Below, piece after piece: positions 16,418-22,931 of a stretch of DNA of 31,435 nucleotides; the stretch's first letter is position 1, and each line of letters opens with the position of its first letter. A program made the translations under genes and the position numbers. The notes beneath the pieces were generated by a model, which saw only the letters and a program-made list of their open reading frames with translations, searched no databases and was not told where the DNA came from. Where the stretch lies: NCBI GenBank assembly GCA_910584395.1, contig CAJUAS010000022.1, positions 1-31,435 on the forward strand, read 5' to 3'. This DNA is from an uncultured Oscillospiraceae bacterium. Its GTDB lineage: Bacteria; Bacillota; Clostridia; Oscillospirales; Oscillospiraceae.

Positions 16418-16675
16418 ATGAAGAGTTTCACGCACGTGATCGCCGACCCTGCCGGTCTGCACGCCCGGCCCGCGGGTATGCTGGCCAAGGAAGCGGTCGG
16501 GTATAAGAGCACCATCACGCTGACCGCCCCGGGTGGTTCGGCGGACGCCAAGCGGCTTATGGCCATCATGCGTCTGGCCGCCAAGCAGGGGATGGAGCTT
16601 ACCGTCACCTGCAGCGGCGAGGATGAGGATGCCGCCGCCGAAGGGCTTGCAAAGTTCTTGAAAGAGAACCTGTAA
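16418..16675 (+). CDS. ptsH: HPr phosphocarrier lacking the regulatory Ser46
   Basis: An 85-residue HPr. The catalytic site is intact, with His15 in AGLHARPAG. Aligned without gaps to Bacillus subtilis HPr (from memory), position 46 is Arg in the stretch ADAKRLMAIMRLAAKQG, where Gram-positive HPr normally has a Ser in LKSIMGVMSLG. Ser46 is phosphorylated by HPr kinase to form the co-repressor for CcpA, so this protein can move sugar phosphate but should not take part in that switch. A TTAAGGAGGTG site precedes the ATG. It sits between the crr and EIICB genes and is probably co-transcribed with them. Confidence 0.94.
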   Translation: MKSFTHVIADPAGLHARPAGMLAKEAVGYKSTITLTAPGGSADAKRLMAIMRLAAKQGMELTVTCSGEDEDAAAEGLAKFLKENL

Positions 16676-16774
16676 CCAGCCCGACCTACTTATTTGTCTC
16701 CTTGCCGTCGTGGGCCGGCGGATGAAGATAAGGGGAATCCGAGAGAGTATTTCTAAAAGGAGGAAAATTGCATT

Positions 16775-18271
16775 ATGATGAAACGTCTGCAGAAGCTCGG
16801 CAAGGCGCTGATGCTGCCTGTCGCCGTGCTCCCCATCTGTGGTATTCTGATGGGTATCGGTTATGCTCTGGCTCCCGCCGTTATGGGTGCTGAGGGCGCT
16901 ACTTCCGGCTTTATGTATTCTGCCGGCCTGTTCCTTGTGAAGGCTGGCGGCGCGCTGATCGACAACATGGCCATCCTCTTCGCCATCGGCGTGGGCGTGG
17001 GCCTGTCTAAGAACAGCGACGGCACCGGCGGCTTGGCCGCTCTGGTCTCTTGGCTGATGATGACCACTCTGGTCGGCAGCGCCGGCGCCATCATCCCCAG
17101 CCTCGTTGAGAAGAACGAGACTTGGGGCGTGGCTTACGGCAAGATCGCCAACCCCTTCATCGGCATTCTGGCCGGTATCATCGGCGCTCTGTGCTACAAC
17201 AAGTTTAAGGACACCAAGCTGCCCGACGTGCTGGCCTTCTTCTCCGGCAAGCGGAGCGTGGCCATCGTCACCGGCGTTGTGTCCATCGTGGTCTCCATCG
17301 TGCTGGTCTTTGTGTGGCCGCTGATCTTCACCCTGCTGGTCAACCTCGGCGCTCTGGCCGCCAACGCCGGCGTCGCGGGTGTCGGTATCTACACCTTCCT
17401 CAACCGTTTGCTGATCCCCACCGGCCTGCATCACGCCGTGAACAACGTGTTCTGGTTTGATACCATCGGTCTGGGCGACCTGTCCGCTTACTGGGGCGGC
17501 CAGGCCGGCATCATCAGCAAGGAGCTGATGGGCACCAACATCTCTTGGAGCGTTGGTCAGTACATGGCCGGCTTCTTCCCCTCCATGATGTTCGGTATCC
17601 CCGGCGCGGCCCTGGCGATGATCCTCACCGCCAAGCCCGAGAAGCGCAAGGCCACCATCGGTATCGCCGGTTCCGCCGCTATCTGCGCCTTCATCTGCGG
17701 CGTCACCGAGCCCTTCGAGTTCTCCTTCATGTTCCTTGCCTTCCCGCTGTACATCGTGTACTCCCTGCTGTACGCCATCTTCGCCATGGTCACCGTGGCT
17801 CTGGGCTTCCGCGCCGGCTTCTGCTTCTCCGCCGGCGCCACCGACCTGGTCTTCTCCGCCAGCCTGCCTGCTGCGGCTAAGACTTGGCTGGTCTTCCCCA
17901 TCGGCATCGCTGCGTTCGCGGTGTTCTTCCTCGTGTTCTATTTCGCCATCAAGAAGTTCGACCTCAAGACCCCCGGCCGTGAGGACGACGATCAGGAAGG
18001 CGAGATGAAGATCGAGCTGGCCAACAACGACTTCACCGCCATGGCCAAGATCATCCTCGAGGGCCTCGGCGGCGCCGAGAACATCGCCGAGCTGGATCAC
18101 TGCATCACCCGTCTGCGTCTGGAAGTCAAGGACAACCTGAAGGTGGACGAGAAGAAGATCAAGTCTTCCGGCATTTCCGGCATCATCCGTCCCAGCAAGA
18201 CTGCCGTTCAGGTCATCGTTGGCCCGAAGGTCCAGTTCGTGTTTGACGAGATGGAGAAGCTCGTGAAATAA
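16775..18271 (+). CDS. PTS EIICB permease, GlcNAc/glucose type
   Basis: A 498-residue membrane permease. The EIIC domain (about 1-400, some ten helices) starts LGKALMLPVAVLPICGILMG and carries IPTGLHHAVNNVFWF, the substrate-site VTEPFEFSFMF and the LKTPGRED linker. The EIIB domain (about 415-498) has the phospho-cysteine Cys443 in DHCITRLRLEV. The stretches FFPSMMFGIPGAALAM and AGFCFSAGATDL resemble NagE (N-acetylglucosamine) more than E. coli PtsG, so GlcNAc is the likeliest substrate, with glucose possible. AAAAGGAGG lies about 9 bases before the ATG; a second ATG follows directly. Codons such as GGT, GTT and GCT are commoner than in neighbouring genes, which suggests high expression. A strong terminator follows. 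Confidence 0.9.
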   Translation: MMKRLQKLGKALMLPVAVLPICGILMGIGYALAPAVMGAEGATSGFMYSAGLFLVKAGGALIDNMAILFAIGVGVGLSKNSDGTGGLAALVSWLMMTTLVGSAGAIIPSLVEKNETWGVAYGKIANPFIGILAGIIGALCYNKFKDTKLPDVLAFFSGKRSVAIVTGVVSIVVSIVLVFVWPLIFTLLVNLGALAANAGVAGVGIYTFLNRLLIPTGLHHAVNNVFWFDTIGLGDLSAYWGGQAGIISKELMGTNISWSVGQYMAGFFPSMMFGIPGAALAMILTAKPEKRKATIGIAGSAAICAFICGVTEPFEFSFMFLAFPLYIVYSLLYAIFAMVTVALGFRAGFCFSAGATDLVFSASLPAAAKTWLVFPIGIAAFAVFFLVFYFAIKKFDLKTPGREDDDQEGEMKIELANNDFTAMAKIILEGLGGAENIAELDHCITRLRLEVKDNLKVDEKKIKSSGISGIIRPSKTAVQVIVGPKVQFVFDEMEKLVK

Positions 18272-18326
18272 GTAAACCTTTCAAGGTTTCCTGCAATAAA
18301 GCTGCGGCCCACGCGGCGATTACATC

Positions 18327-18367
18327 GGCGGCGCGACCCTTCGGGGCCGCGCCGCCTTTCATTTTTC
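18327..18367 (+). terminator. Terminator of the PTS genes
   Basis: A GC-rich stem (18327-18339 with 18344-18356, one mismatch) closed by a TTCG tetraloop is followed by TTTCATTTTT. It ends the EIICB transcript. Confidence 0.85.
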
Positions 18368-18376
18368 GGCAAGGTG

Positions 18377-18385
18377 TGTTATAAT
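18377..18385 (+). promoter_or_regulatory. Extended -10 promoter of the HAD gene
   Basis: TGT followed by a perfect TATAAT (18380-18385). The 17-base-distant -35 hexamer would be TTTCAT (18357-18362), weak and inside the tail of the terminator, so the extended -10 probably does the work. Confidence 0.5.
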
Positions 18386-18415
18386 AATTGAAATCTACGA
18401 CAGGAGGCCCACTCT

Positions 18416-19036
18416 ATGCCCTTTACTCACCTTGCCTTTGACATCGACGGCACCCTCATCAGCAGCGAATACGCCAACATGAAGGCCCTTCAGGACACCC
18501 TCATTAAATTCCACGGCTCGTCCCCCTCGTTGGAGGAACTGTCCCCCGTGTTCGGCATTCCCGGCATGGATGCGCTGGCCCGGCTGGGGGTGACCGACCC
18601 GGACGTGATCTACCCCTACTGGGCCGAGCACGTCCACGACTACGACGACACCATCGCCCCCTATGACGGGGTGCTGGAGCTGCTAAAGGCCCTGCAAGCC
18701 AAGGGTTACCCCATGGCGGTGGTCTCCTCCAAGGGCCGCTGGGAGTATGAGCGGGGGTTCAAGCCCATGACGGTGTCGAAATTTTTCGACGTACAGGTGC
18801 TGGAGGAGGACACGGTGCGCCACAAGCCCGACCCGGAGCCGCTGCTGAAATATCTGGAGCTGGTGGGGGTGGGTGCGGAACACGTCCTCTACATCGGCGA
18901 CCGGCTGGGGGACTGGAAATGCGCCCACGGCGCGGGGATCAAGTTCGCCTTTGCCCGCTGGGGCGCGCCCTTTGAGTCCATCCCCGACGCGGACTATGTG
19001 CTGGAGACCCCGGCGGATCTCCTCGAGATTCTATAA
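18416..19036 (+). CDS. HAD-family phosphatase (phosphoglycolate phosphatase-like)
   Basis: A 206-residue HAD hydrolase of the Gph/PpaX type. Motif I is FDIDGTLI, with nucleophile Asp9 and acid Asp11. Motif II is VVSSKG near 103-107, motif III is HKPDPEP with Lys137, and motif IV is YIGDRLGDWK with Asp162 and Asp166. The insertion between motifs I and II (about 15-90) is the helical cap of subfamily I. Such enzymes remove phosphate from small metabolites; phosphoglycolate or pyrophosphate are typical but not proven here. CAGGAGG precedes the ATG. The metallophosphoesterase gene starts 6 bases after its stop, so they probably share a message. Confidence 0.88.
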   Translation: MPFTHLAFDIDGTLISSEYANMKALQDTLIKFHGSSPSLEELSPVFGIPGMDALARLGVTDPDVIYPYWAEHVHDYDDTIAPYDGVLELLKALQAKGYPMAVVSSKGRWEYERGFKPMTVSKFFDVQVLEEDTVRHKPDPEPLLKYLELVGVGAEHVLYIGDRLGDWKCAHGAGIKFAFARWGAPFESIPDADYVLETPADLLEIL

Positions 19037-19042
19037 AAGAAG

Positions 19043-20359
19043 GTGTTTATCCTGCGCGATCTGTTTACGGGGACGAAGCGGTTCGGGGAGCTGCGCCGCG
19101 CCATCGGCAGCGTGAGCCAAAAGGTGCTGGTCGTCCTCCTTCTGTTTTTGTCCGCCTGCGCCCCCAAGGAGGACGTGCCCGCCGTCACGGCAAAGGAAAA
19201 GCCGGTGACGCTGGCGGTGGCCACCGACCTTCACTACATCTCCCCCGCCATCTGCGACAACGGCGAGACCTTTTGCACCATGGTGGAGCATAGCGACGGC
19301 AAGGCCATGCTCTACATTCAGGAGATCATGGAGACCTTTGTGGCGGAAATGACGCAGCTGCAGCCTGACGCGGTGCTTCTTACCGGCGACCTCACCCTTT
19401 TGGGGGCGAAGGCCAGCCATGAGGACATGGCAAAGCTGCTGGAACAGCTCCGGACCGCGGGGATACAGACGCTGGTCATCCCCGGCAACCACGATTTGGA
19501 CTCCGCCTCCGCCCTGTCCTTTTCGGGGGAGACCTACGCCCCCACGGAGGGGGTCACCGCCGAGGAGTTTGTCCAACTCTACGCCCCCTTTGGCTTTGAT
19601 CAGGCGCTGAGCCGGGATGAAGCGTCCCTCAGCTATGTCTATGCCCCACGCAAGGATCTGCGGGTGCTGATGCTGGACACCAACGCCGGGGCGTGGTGTT
19701 CGGTGACGGAGGAGACCATGAAATGGGCGGAGCGGCAGCTCAAGGCCGCCAAGCGGGCGGGGGCGAAGGTGGTCGCCGCCAGCCATCAGAACATGGACAT
19801 TCACAACCCCCGGTTCACTTGGGGGTATCAGATCGTGGGCGGGGACGACCTGCGCGCCCTCTACGAAACATACGGCGTGCTTTGCAACCTCAGCGGTCAC
19901 CTCCACAACCAGCACATCGTGGACGGGGCAGTGCCGGAGGTGGCCACCTCTGCCCTGTCCATCTGCCCCAACCAGTACGGCGTCATCACCTATGACGGGG
20001 AGACCTTTTCCTACGAAACGAAGGAGCTGGACGTGTCCGGCTGGGCGAAGAAAAAGGGGGAAACCGACCCGAATTTGCTGGATTTCGCCGCCTATTCTGA
20101 GGAATTTATGACCGCCGTCAACCGGGACAAGACCGCCCAGCGGCTGGCGGACAGCGGGTTGACCGAGGAGGAGATCGCCCTGTTGGCGGACACCGTTGCC
20201 CGGCTCAATACGGCATATTTCTCCGGCGAGGCCTTTGACCTGACCCCCTATGCCGAGGGGATCGCCCTCTGGCGAGCCAACGGCGGCAGCGACCATTTGG
20301 AAAGTATCGCCGCCGAGGCGGCGGAGGAGTACCGCACCCTCACCGTTACGGCCCGGTAA
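19043..20359 (+). CDS. Metallophosphoesterase lipoprotein with HxlR-like N-terminal scrap
   Basis: A calcineurin-like metallophosphoesterase with all metal-binding motifs in place: ATDLHY (Asp62, His64), TGDLTLLG (Asp116), PGNHDLD (Asn149, His150), an ASHQNMD histidine and SGHLHNQH. A hydrophobic run and the lipobox LSAC (Cys39) mark it as a lipoprotein. Residues 2-28, including ILRDLFTGTKRFGELRR and SQKVL, match the winged helix of HxlR-type regulators, which is out of place before a signal peptide. The GTG at 19043 directly abuts AAGAAGG. Another in-frame GTG at 19112 would give a clean 16-residue signal sequence but has no clear ribosome-binding site. The start is therefore uncertain. Its substrate is unknown. 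Confidence 0.85.
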   Translation: MFILRDLFTGTKRFGELRRAIGSVSQKVLVVLLLFLSACAPKEDVPAVTAKEKPVTLAVATDLHYISPAICDNGETFCTMVEHSDGKAMLYIQEIMETFVAEMTQLQPDAVLLTGDLTLLGAKASHEDMAKLLEQLRTAGIQTLVIPGNHDLDSASALSFSGETYAPTEGVTAEEFVQLYAPFGFDQALSRDEASLSYVYAPRKDLRVLMLDTNAGAWCSVTEETMKWAERQLKAAKRAGAKVVAASHQNMDIHNPRFTWGYQIVGGDDLRALYETYGVLCNLSGHLHNQHIVDGAVPEVATSALSICPNQYGVITYDGETFSYETKELDVSGWAKKKGETDPNLLDFAAYSEEFMTAVNRDKTAQRLADSGLTEEEIALLADTVARLNTAYFSGEAFDLTPYAEGIALWRANGGSDHLESIAAEAAEEYRTLTVTAR

Positions 20360-20392
20360 CGGCCTGCCGTCACTTTATTTACAGTTTGTTCC

Positions 20393-20421
20393 TTGTTTTT
20401 TTCAGGCGGACAAGCTAAAAT
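20393..20421 (+). promoter_or_regulatory. Promoter of the lipid kinase gene
   Basis: TTGTTT (20393-20398) and TAAAAT (20416-20421) are spaced by 17 bases in an AT-rich gap, 37 bases before the ATG at 20458. Confidence 0.55.
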
Positions 20422-20457
20422 AGCGTAAAGCACAGCTGAGAAGGGACGTAGACCGTT

Positions 20458-21354
20458 ATGAAACGCATGCTTTTCATCTATAACCCCCACGCCGGGCAGG
20501 GGCGGGTCACCGCCAACCTGTCCCAGATCATTGACGCGTTTACCTATCAGGGCTACCTTCCCGCCGTCTATCCCACCCGGGGGGTGGGGGACGCCACCCG
20601 CGTGGTGGCGGGCATCGGCAAGCACTACCGCCAGATCGTCTGCTGCGGCGGCGACGGCACGCTCCACGAGGTGGTCACCGCCCTGATGGAGCTGCCCGCC
20701 CCGCCTGTTTTGGGCTACGTTCCCGCGGGGACGACCAACGACTTCGCCAAAAACCTCAACCTGCCGCGGGACATGGCGCTGGCAGCCAATGTGGCGGTCA
20801 CCGGGCCGTCCATGGCCTGCGACATGGGCCGCTTCAACGCCGCCCCCTTCGTGTACGTCGCCGCCTTCGGCGCGTTCACCGACGTGAGCTACGGCACGCC
20901 TCAGCGGTTCAAAAACCTGTTCGGCCATTTGGCCTATATTTTGGAGGGCATCGGCCGCCTTGGGGCGATCAAGAGCGTGCCCATGACCGTGACATGGGAC
21001 GGCGGCGAGACTTCGGGGGACTTTATTTTTGGCATGGTGAGCAACACCCGCTCCGTGGGCGGCTTCCGGGGGCTGCCCGCCAAGGACGTGAAGTTGGACG
21101 ACGGGAAATTTGAGGTGGTGCTGGTGCGCCAGCCCAAAAACGCCGCCGAGCTGAACGCCATCCTTACCGCCGTCATCACCCAAAACCCCGGCCCGGCCGG
21201 CCCGGTCATCGGCTTCCACGCTTCCAAGGTCACCTTCACCAGCGACAGGGAGGTGGCGTGGACACTGGACGGCGAATACGGCGGCGACCACCGGACCGCC
21301 GTGGTGGAAAACGTGCCTCAGGCCCTGCCGCTGGTGTACCGGCCCAAGCAATAA
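20458..21354 (+). CDS. Diacylglycerol/lipid kinase family protein (DagK/YegS-like)
   Basis: A 298-residue lipid kinase of the DAGK catalytic family. It shows the N-terminal FIYNPHAGQG, the nucleotide-binding GGDGTLHEVV (GGDGT at 64-68) and GTTNDFAKNLNLPR (91-104). The C-terminal half is the usual beta-sandwich with LDDGKFEVVLVR. Such enzymes phosphorylate diacylglycerol or related lipids at the membrane face and feed phosphatidate back into phospholipid synthesis. The length is normal. The exact lipid cannot be told from sequence. It has its own promoter, and a hairpin with a T run at 21375-21432 ends the transcript or tunes the next gene. Confidence 0.9.
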   Translation: MKRMLFIYNPHAGQGRVTANLSQIIDAFTYQGYLPAVYPTRGVGDATRVVAGIGKHYRQIVCCGGDGTLHEVVTALMELPAPPVLGYVPAGTTNDFAKNLNLPRDMALAANVAVTGPSMACDMGRFNAAPFVYVAAFGAFTDVSYGTPQRFKNLFGHLAYILEGIGRLGAIKSVPMTVTWDGGETSGDFIFGMVSNTRSVGGFRGLPAKDVKLDDGKFEVVLVRQPKNAAELNAILTAVITQNPGPAGPVIGFHASKVTFTSDREVAWTLDGEYGGDHRTAVVENVPQALPLVYRPKQ

Positions 21355-21374
21355 GAGCAAAATTTTCACCGATC

Positions 21375-21432
21375 ACGCCTCTTTCCCATAAGATGGCTCG
21401 AACCCATCTTTCGGAAGGAGGCGTCCTTTTTT
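21375..21432 (+). terminator. Terminator-like hairpin holding the next gene's ribosome-binding site
   Basis: The outer stem pairs 21375-21386 with 21413-21424 over 12 bases, with one wobble. The inner stem pairs 21390-21396 with 21404-21410. Two C and six T (21427-21432) follow, and then directly the ATG at 21433. The 3' arm contains GGAAGGAGG, the ribosome-binding site of that gene. The structure could end the lipid kinase transcript and, in read-through RNA, block translation of the next gene. Confidence 0.7.
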
Positions 21433-22017
21433 ATGGAAAATCAAGGCCTTGGCCTGCTTGCCTGTGACGAGGAGCTGTTTGCGCGGGTGTGGAATCGGGT
21501 GACCGGGGACGGTCAACGGGCGGATGCTCCCCCGCCCCCCGCGCCGGAATCGCCTGCGCCGCCCCAACCCACGACTGTGCGCGCCCCGGTGGACACGGCC
21601 CTTGTCCCGGCGGCCACGCCGGTAGATCCCACCGGCGCGGCGCTCCAGCGGTGGGTGCTTTGGCTGCTCACCGACGGGGCGGCTTACCGCTCGCTGGCGC
21701 GGCGGACTGCCCGGGGGCGGGAGACACTGGCCGCGCTGGGCCGGGAAAAGCAGCTTCAGGCCCGCAGCTTGGCGGCGGAGTATTTTCTGCGTACCGGGGT
21801 GCGCTATTGGCCCGGCGACTCCCTCCGGCCGCCGGAGACCCTGCCCCTCTTTCCGTCCCTGCGTGCCCTTTGGGGGGCGGAGCGCCGCCGGGAGACCGCC
21901 CTCCGGGCGCAGGCGGCGGAGGAAGAGCCGGAGCTGGCCAACCGCTACTTGGCCTTGGCCGATGCTTCCCGCGCCGCCGCCCGCCGCTTGCGCGATCTGC
22001 TGGAGACCATGTGGTGA
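21433..22017 (+). CDS. Hypothetical protein, possible degenerate ferritin-like fold
   Basis: A 194-residue soluble protein. Residues about 30-65 are a Pro/Ala-rich linker. The rest is helical and Arg/Glu/Ala-rich. The pattern DGAAYRSLARRTARG, then REKQLQARSLAAEYFLRTG, follows the helix layout of clostridial ferritin-like or rubrerythrin-like proteins. However, the usual Glu-x-x-His metal ligand pair reads EKQ, so metal binding is doubtful. The family call is tentative. The ribosome-binding site lies in a hairpin, which suggests control of translation. A strong hairpin terminator at 22042 separates it from convergent lexA. Confidence 0.5.
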   Translation: MENQGLGLLACDEELFARVWNRVTGDGQRADAPPPPAPESPAPPQPTTVRAPVDTALVPAATPVDPTGAALQRWVLWLLTDGAAYRSLARRTARGRETLAALGREKQLQARSLAAEYFLRTGVRYWPGDSLRPPETLPLFPSLRALWGAERRRETALRAQAAEEEPELANRYLALADASRAAARRLRDLLETMW

Positions 22018-22035
22018 GGGGGTAAGGTGGTGAGG

Positions 22036-22076
22036 GAAAAAGGAACGCCGCAAACTCTTTGAGTTTGCGGCGTTCC
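22036..22076. terminator. Terminator between the hypothetical gene and lexA
   Basis: A perfect 16-base stem (22042-22057 and 22061-22076) with a three-base loop. The five-T tail is on the minus strand (complement of 22037-22041), so it chiefly terminates lexA. It would act only weakly on the plus-strand gene. Confidence 0.85.
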
Positions 22077-22101
22077 TTGCAATGCGTTCCCGGGGAGGGG
22101 T

Positions 22102-22698
22102 TCAATAACGGCGGATCACCGCCACGACCTTGCCCAAAAGGCGGGCCTCGTCGCCGTCGATGGGGTCATAGTCGGGATTTTCCGGCAGCAGCCAAGTGTG
22201 CCCACCCTTGCGGCTCAAGGTCTTGACCGTGGCCTCGTCCTCCAAAAGGGCCACTACGATCTCCCCGTTGCGGGCGTCCTCCTGCTGGTGGACGATGACC
22301 AGATCGCCGGGCAGAATGCCCGCCCCCAGCATGGACTCCCCCCGAACCTTGAGGGCGAAATGCTCCCCCACCAGACCATTGGTGTCGTAGGTGAGGTATT
22401 CCTCCACACACTCCTGCGCCAAAATGGGGCTGCCCGCCGCCACATTGCCCACCAGCGGGATCTTGTCCCGGTGGGCGGCGTCCTCGTCCTCCTGAAGGGT
22501 CATGGCCCGGGTCTTGCCCGCGGCCTTGGTCAGCACCCCCGCGCTCTCCAGACCCTTGATGTGGAAATGGACGGTGGAGGGGGATTTCAGCCCCACCGCC
22601 TGCCCGATCTCCCGCACCGAGGGAGGATAGCCGTTCTCCTGCGTGAATTGGACGATAAAATCGTAAATTTCCTGCTGCTTGGGGGTCAATTCTTTCAT
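22102..22698 (-). CDS. lexA: LexA SOS repressor
   Basis: A 198-residue repressor with an N-terminal winged helix (about 1-65, including PPSVREIGQAVGLKSPSTVH) and a C-terminal self-cleaving S24 peptidase domain. The cut site Ala88-Gly89 lies in NVAAGSP. The catalytic Ser122 is in GESMLGAG and Lys159 is in EATVKTL. LexA represses DNA repair genes until RecA filaments trigger self-cleavage. Its own promoter carries an SOS box overlapping the -35 region, so it is self-regulated. AGGGAGGGC-type sequence precedes the ATG on the minus strand. It is divergent from the ABC exporter genes. Confidence 0.96.
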   Translation of the reverse strand: MKELTPKQQEIYDFIVQFTQENGYPPSVREIGQAVGLKSPSTVHFHIKGLESAGVLTKAAGKTRAMTLQEDEDAAHRDKIPLVGNVAAGSPILAQECVEEYLTYDTNGLVGEHFALKVRGESMLGAGILPGDLVIVHQQEDARNGEIVVALLEDEATVKTLSRKGGHTWLLPENPDYDPIDGDEARLLGKVVAVIRRY

Positions 22699-22751
22699 AG
22701 GAAGCCCTCCCGCTTTCAGTATGTGGTAAGATTCGACGATATGTTATTTTT

Positions 22752-22780
22752 AATATAGCACATTCGTTTCAGCTTGTCAA
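22752..22780 (-). promoter_or_regulatory. lexA promoter
   Basis: On the minus strand a perfect TTGACA (plus 22775-22780) and TATATT (plus 22752-22757, preceded by TGC) are spaced by 17 bases, upstream of lexA. Confidence 0.8.
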
Positions 22781-22791
22781 ACGTTTGTTTC
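22778..22791 (-). promoter_or_regulatory. LexA operator (SOS box)
   Basis: The minus-strand sequence GAAACAAACGTTTG matches 12 of 14 positions of the Gram-positive SOS box CGAACRNRYGTTYG. It overlaps the lexA -35 box, so bound LexA would block RNA polymerase. Confidence 0.7.
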
Positions 22792-22857
22792 AATTTCCCC
22801 CGGGCTTTTTTGCGCTCTGGCAAAGAATCCGTTTTCAAAAGGTTCACACTTTATCCA

Positions 22858-22886
22858 TTGACATTAAAAAATGGAAAGAATAGAAT
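22858..22886 (+). promoter_or_regulatory. Promoter of the ABC exporter operon
   Basis: A perfect TTGACA (22858-22863) and TAGAAT (22881-22886) are spaced by 17 bases, followed by an AT-rich leader and the GAAAGGGAGG ribosome-binding site of the first ABC gene. Confidence 0.75.
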
Positions 22887-22931
22887 AATCGCTATGCTAA
22901 AAAATCTCCATTGTGAAAGGGAGGCTTTTCT

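Noticed and set aside
16679..16774. Possible riboswitch or antiterminator target before the EIICB gene
   Set aside because: No stem longer than a few bases and no T run are visible; only a strong ribosome-binding site is supported.
20343..20362. Hairpin over the stop of the metallophosphoesterase (CCGTTAC/GTAACGG)
   Set aside because: The stem is only seven bases and no T run follows, so it is not supported as a terminator.
21390..21410. tRNA T-arm-like sequence on the minus strand (GATGGGTTCGAGCCATC)
   Set aside because: The loop does not place TTC at position 54, and no acceptor stem, CCA or anticodon arm is present. It is the inner stem of the terminator-like hairpin.
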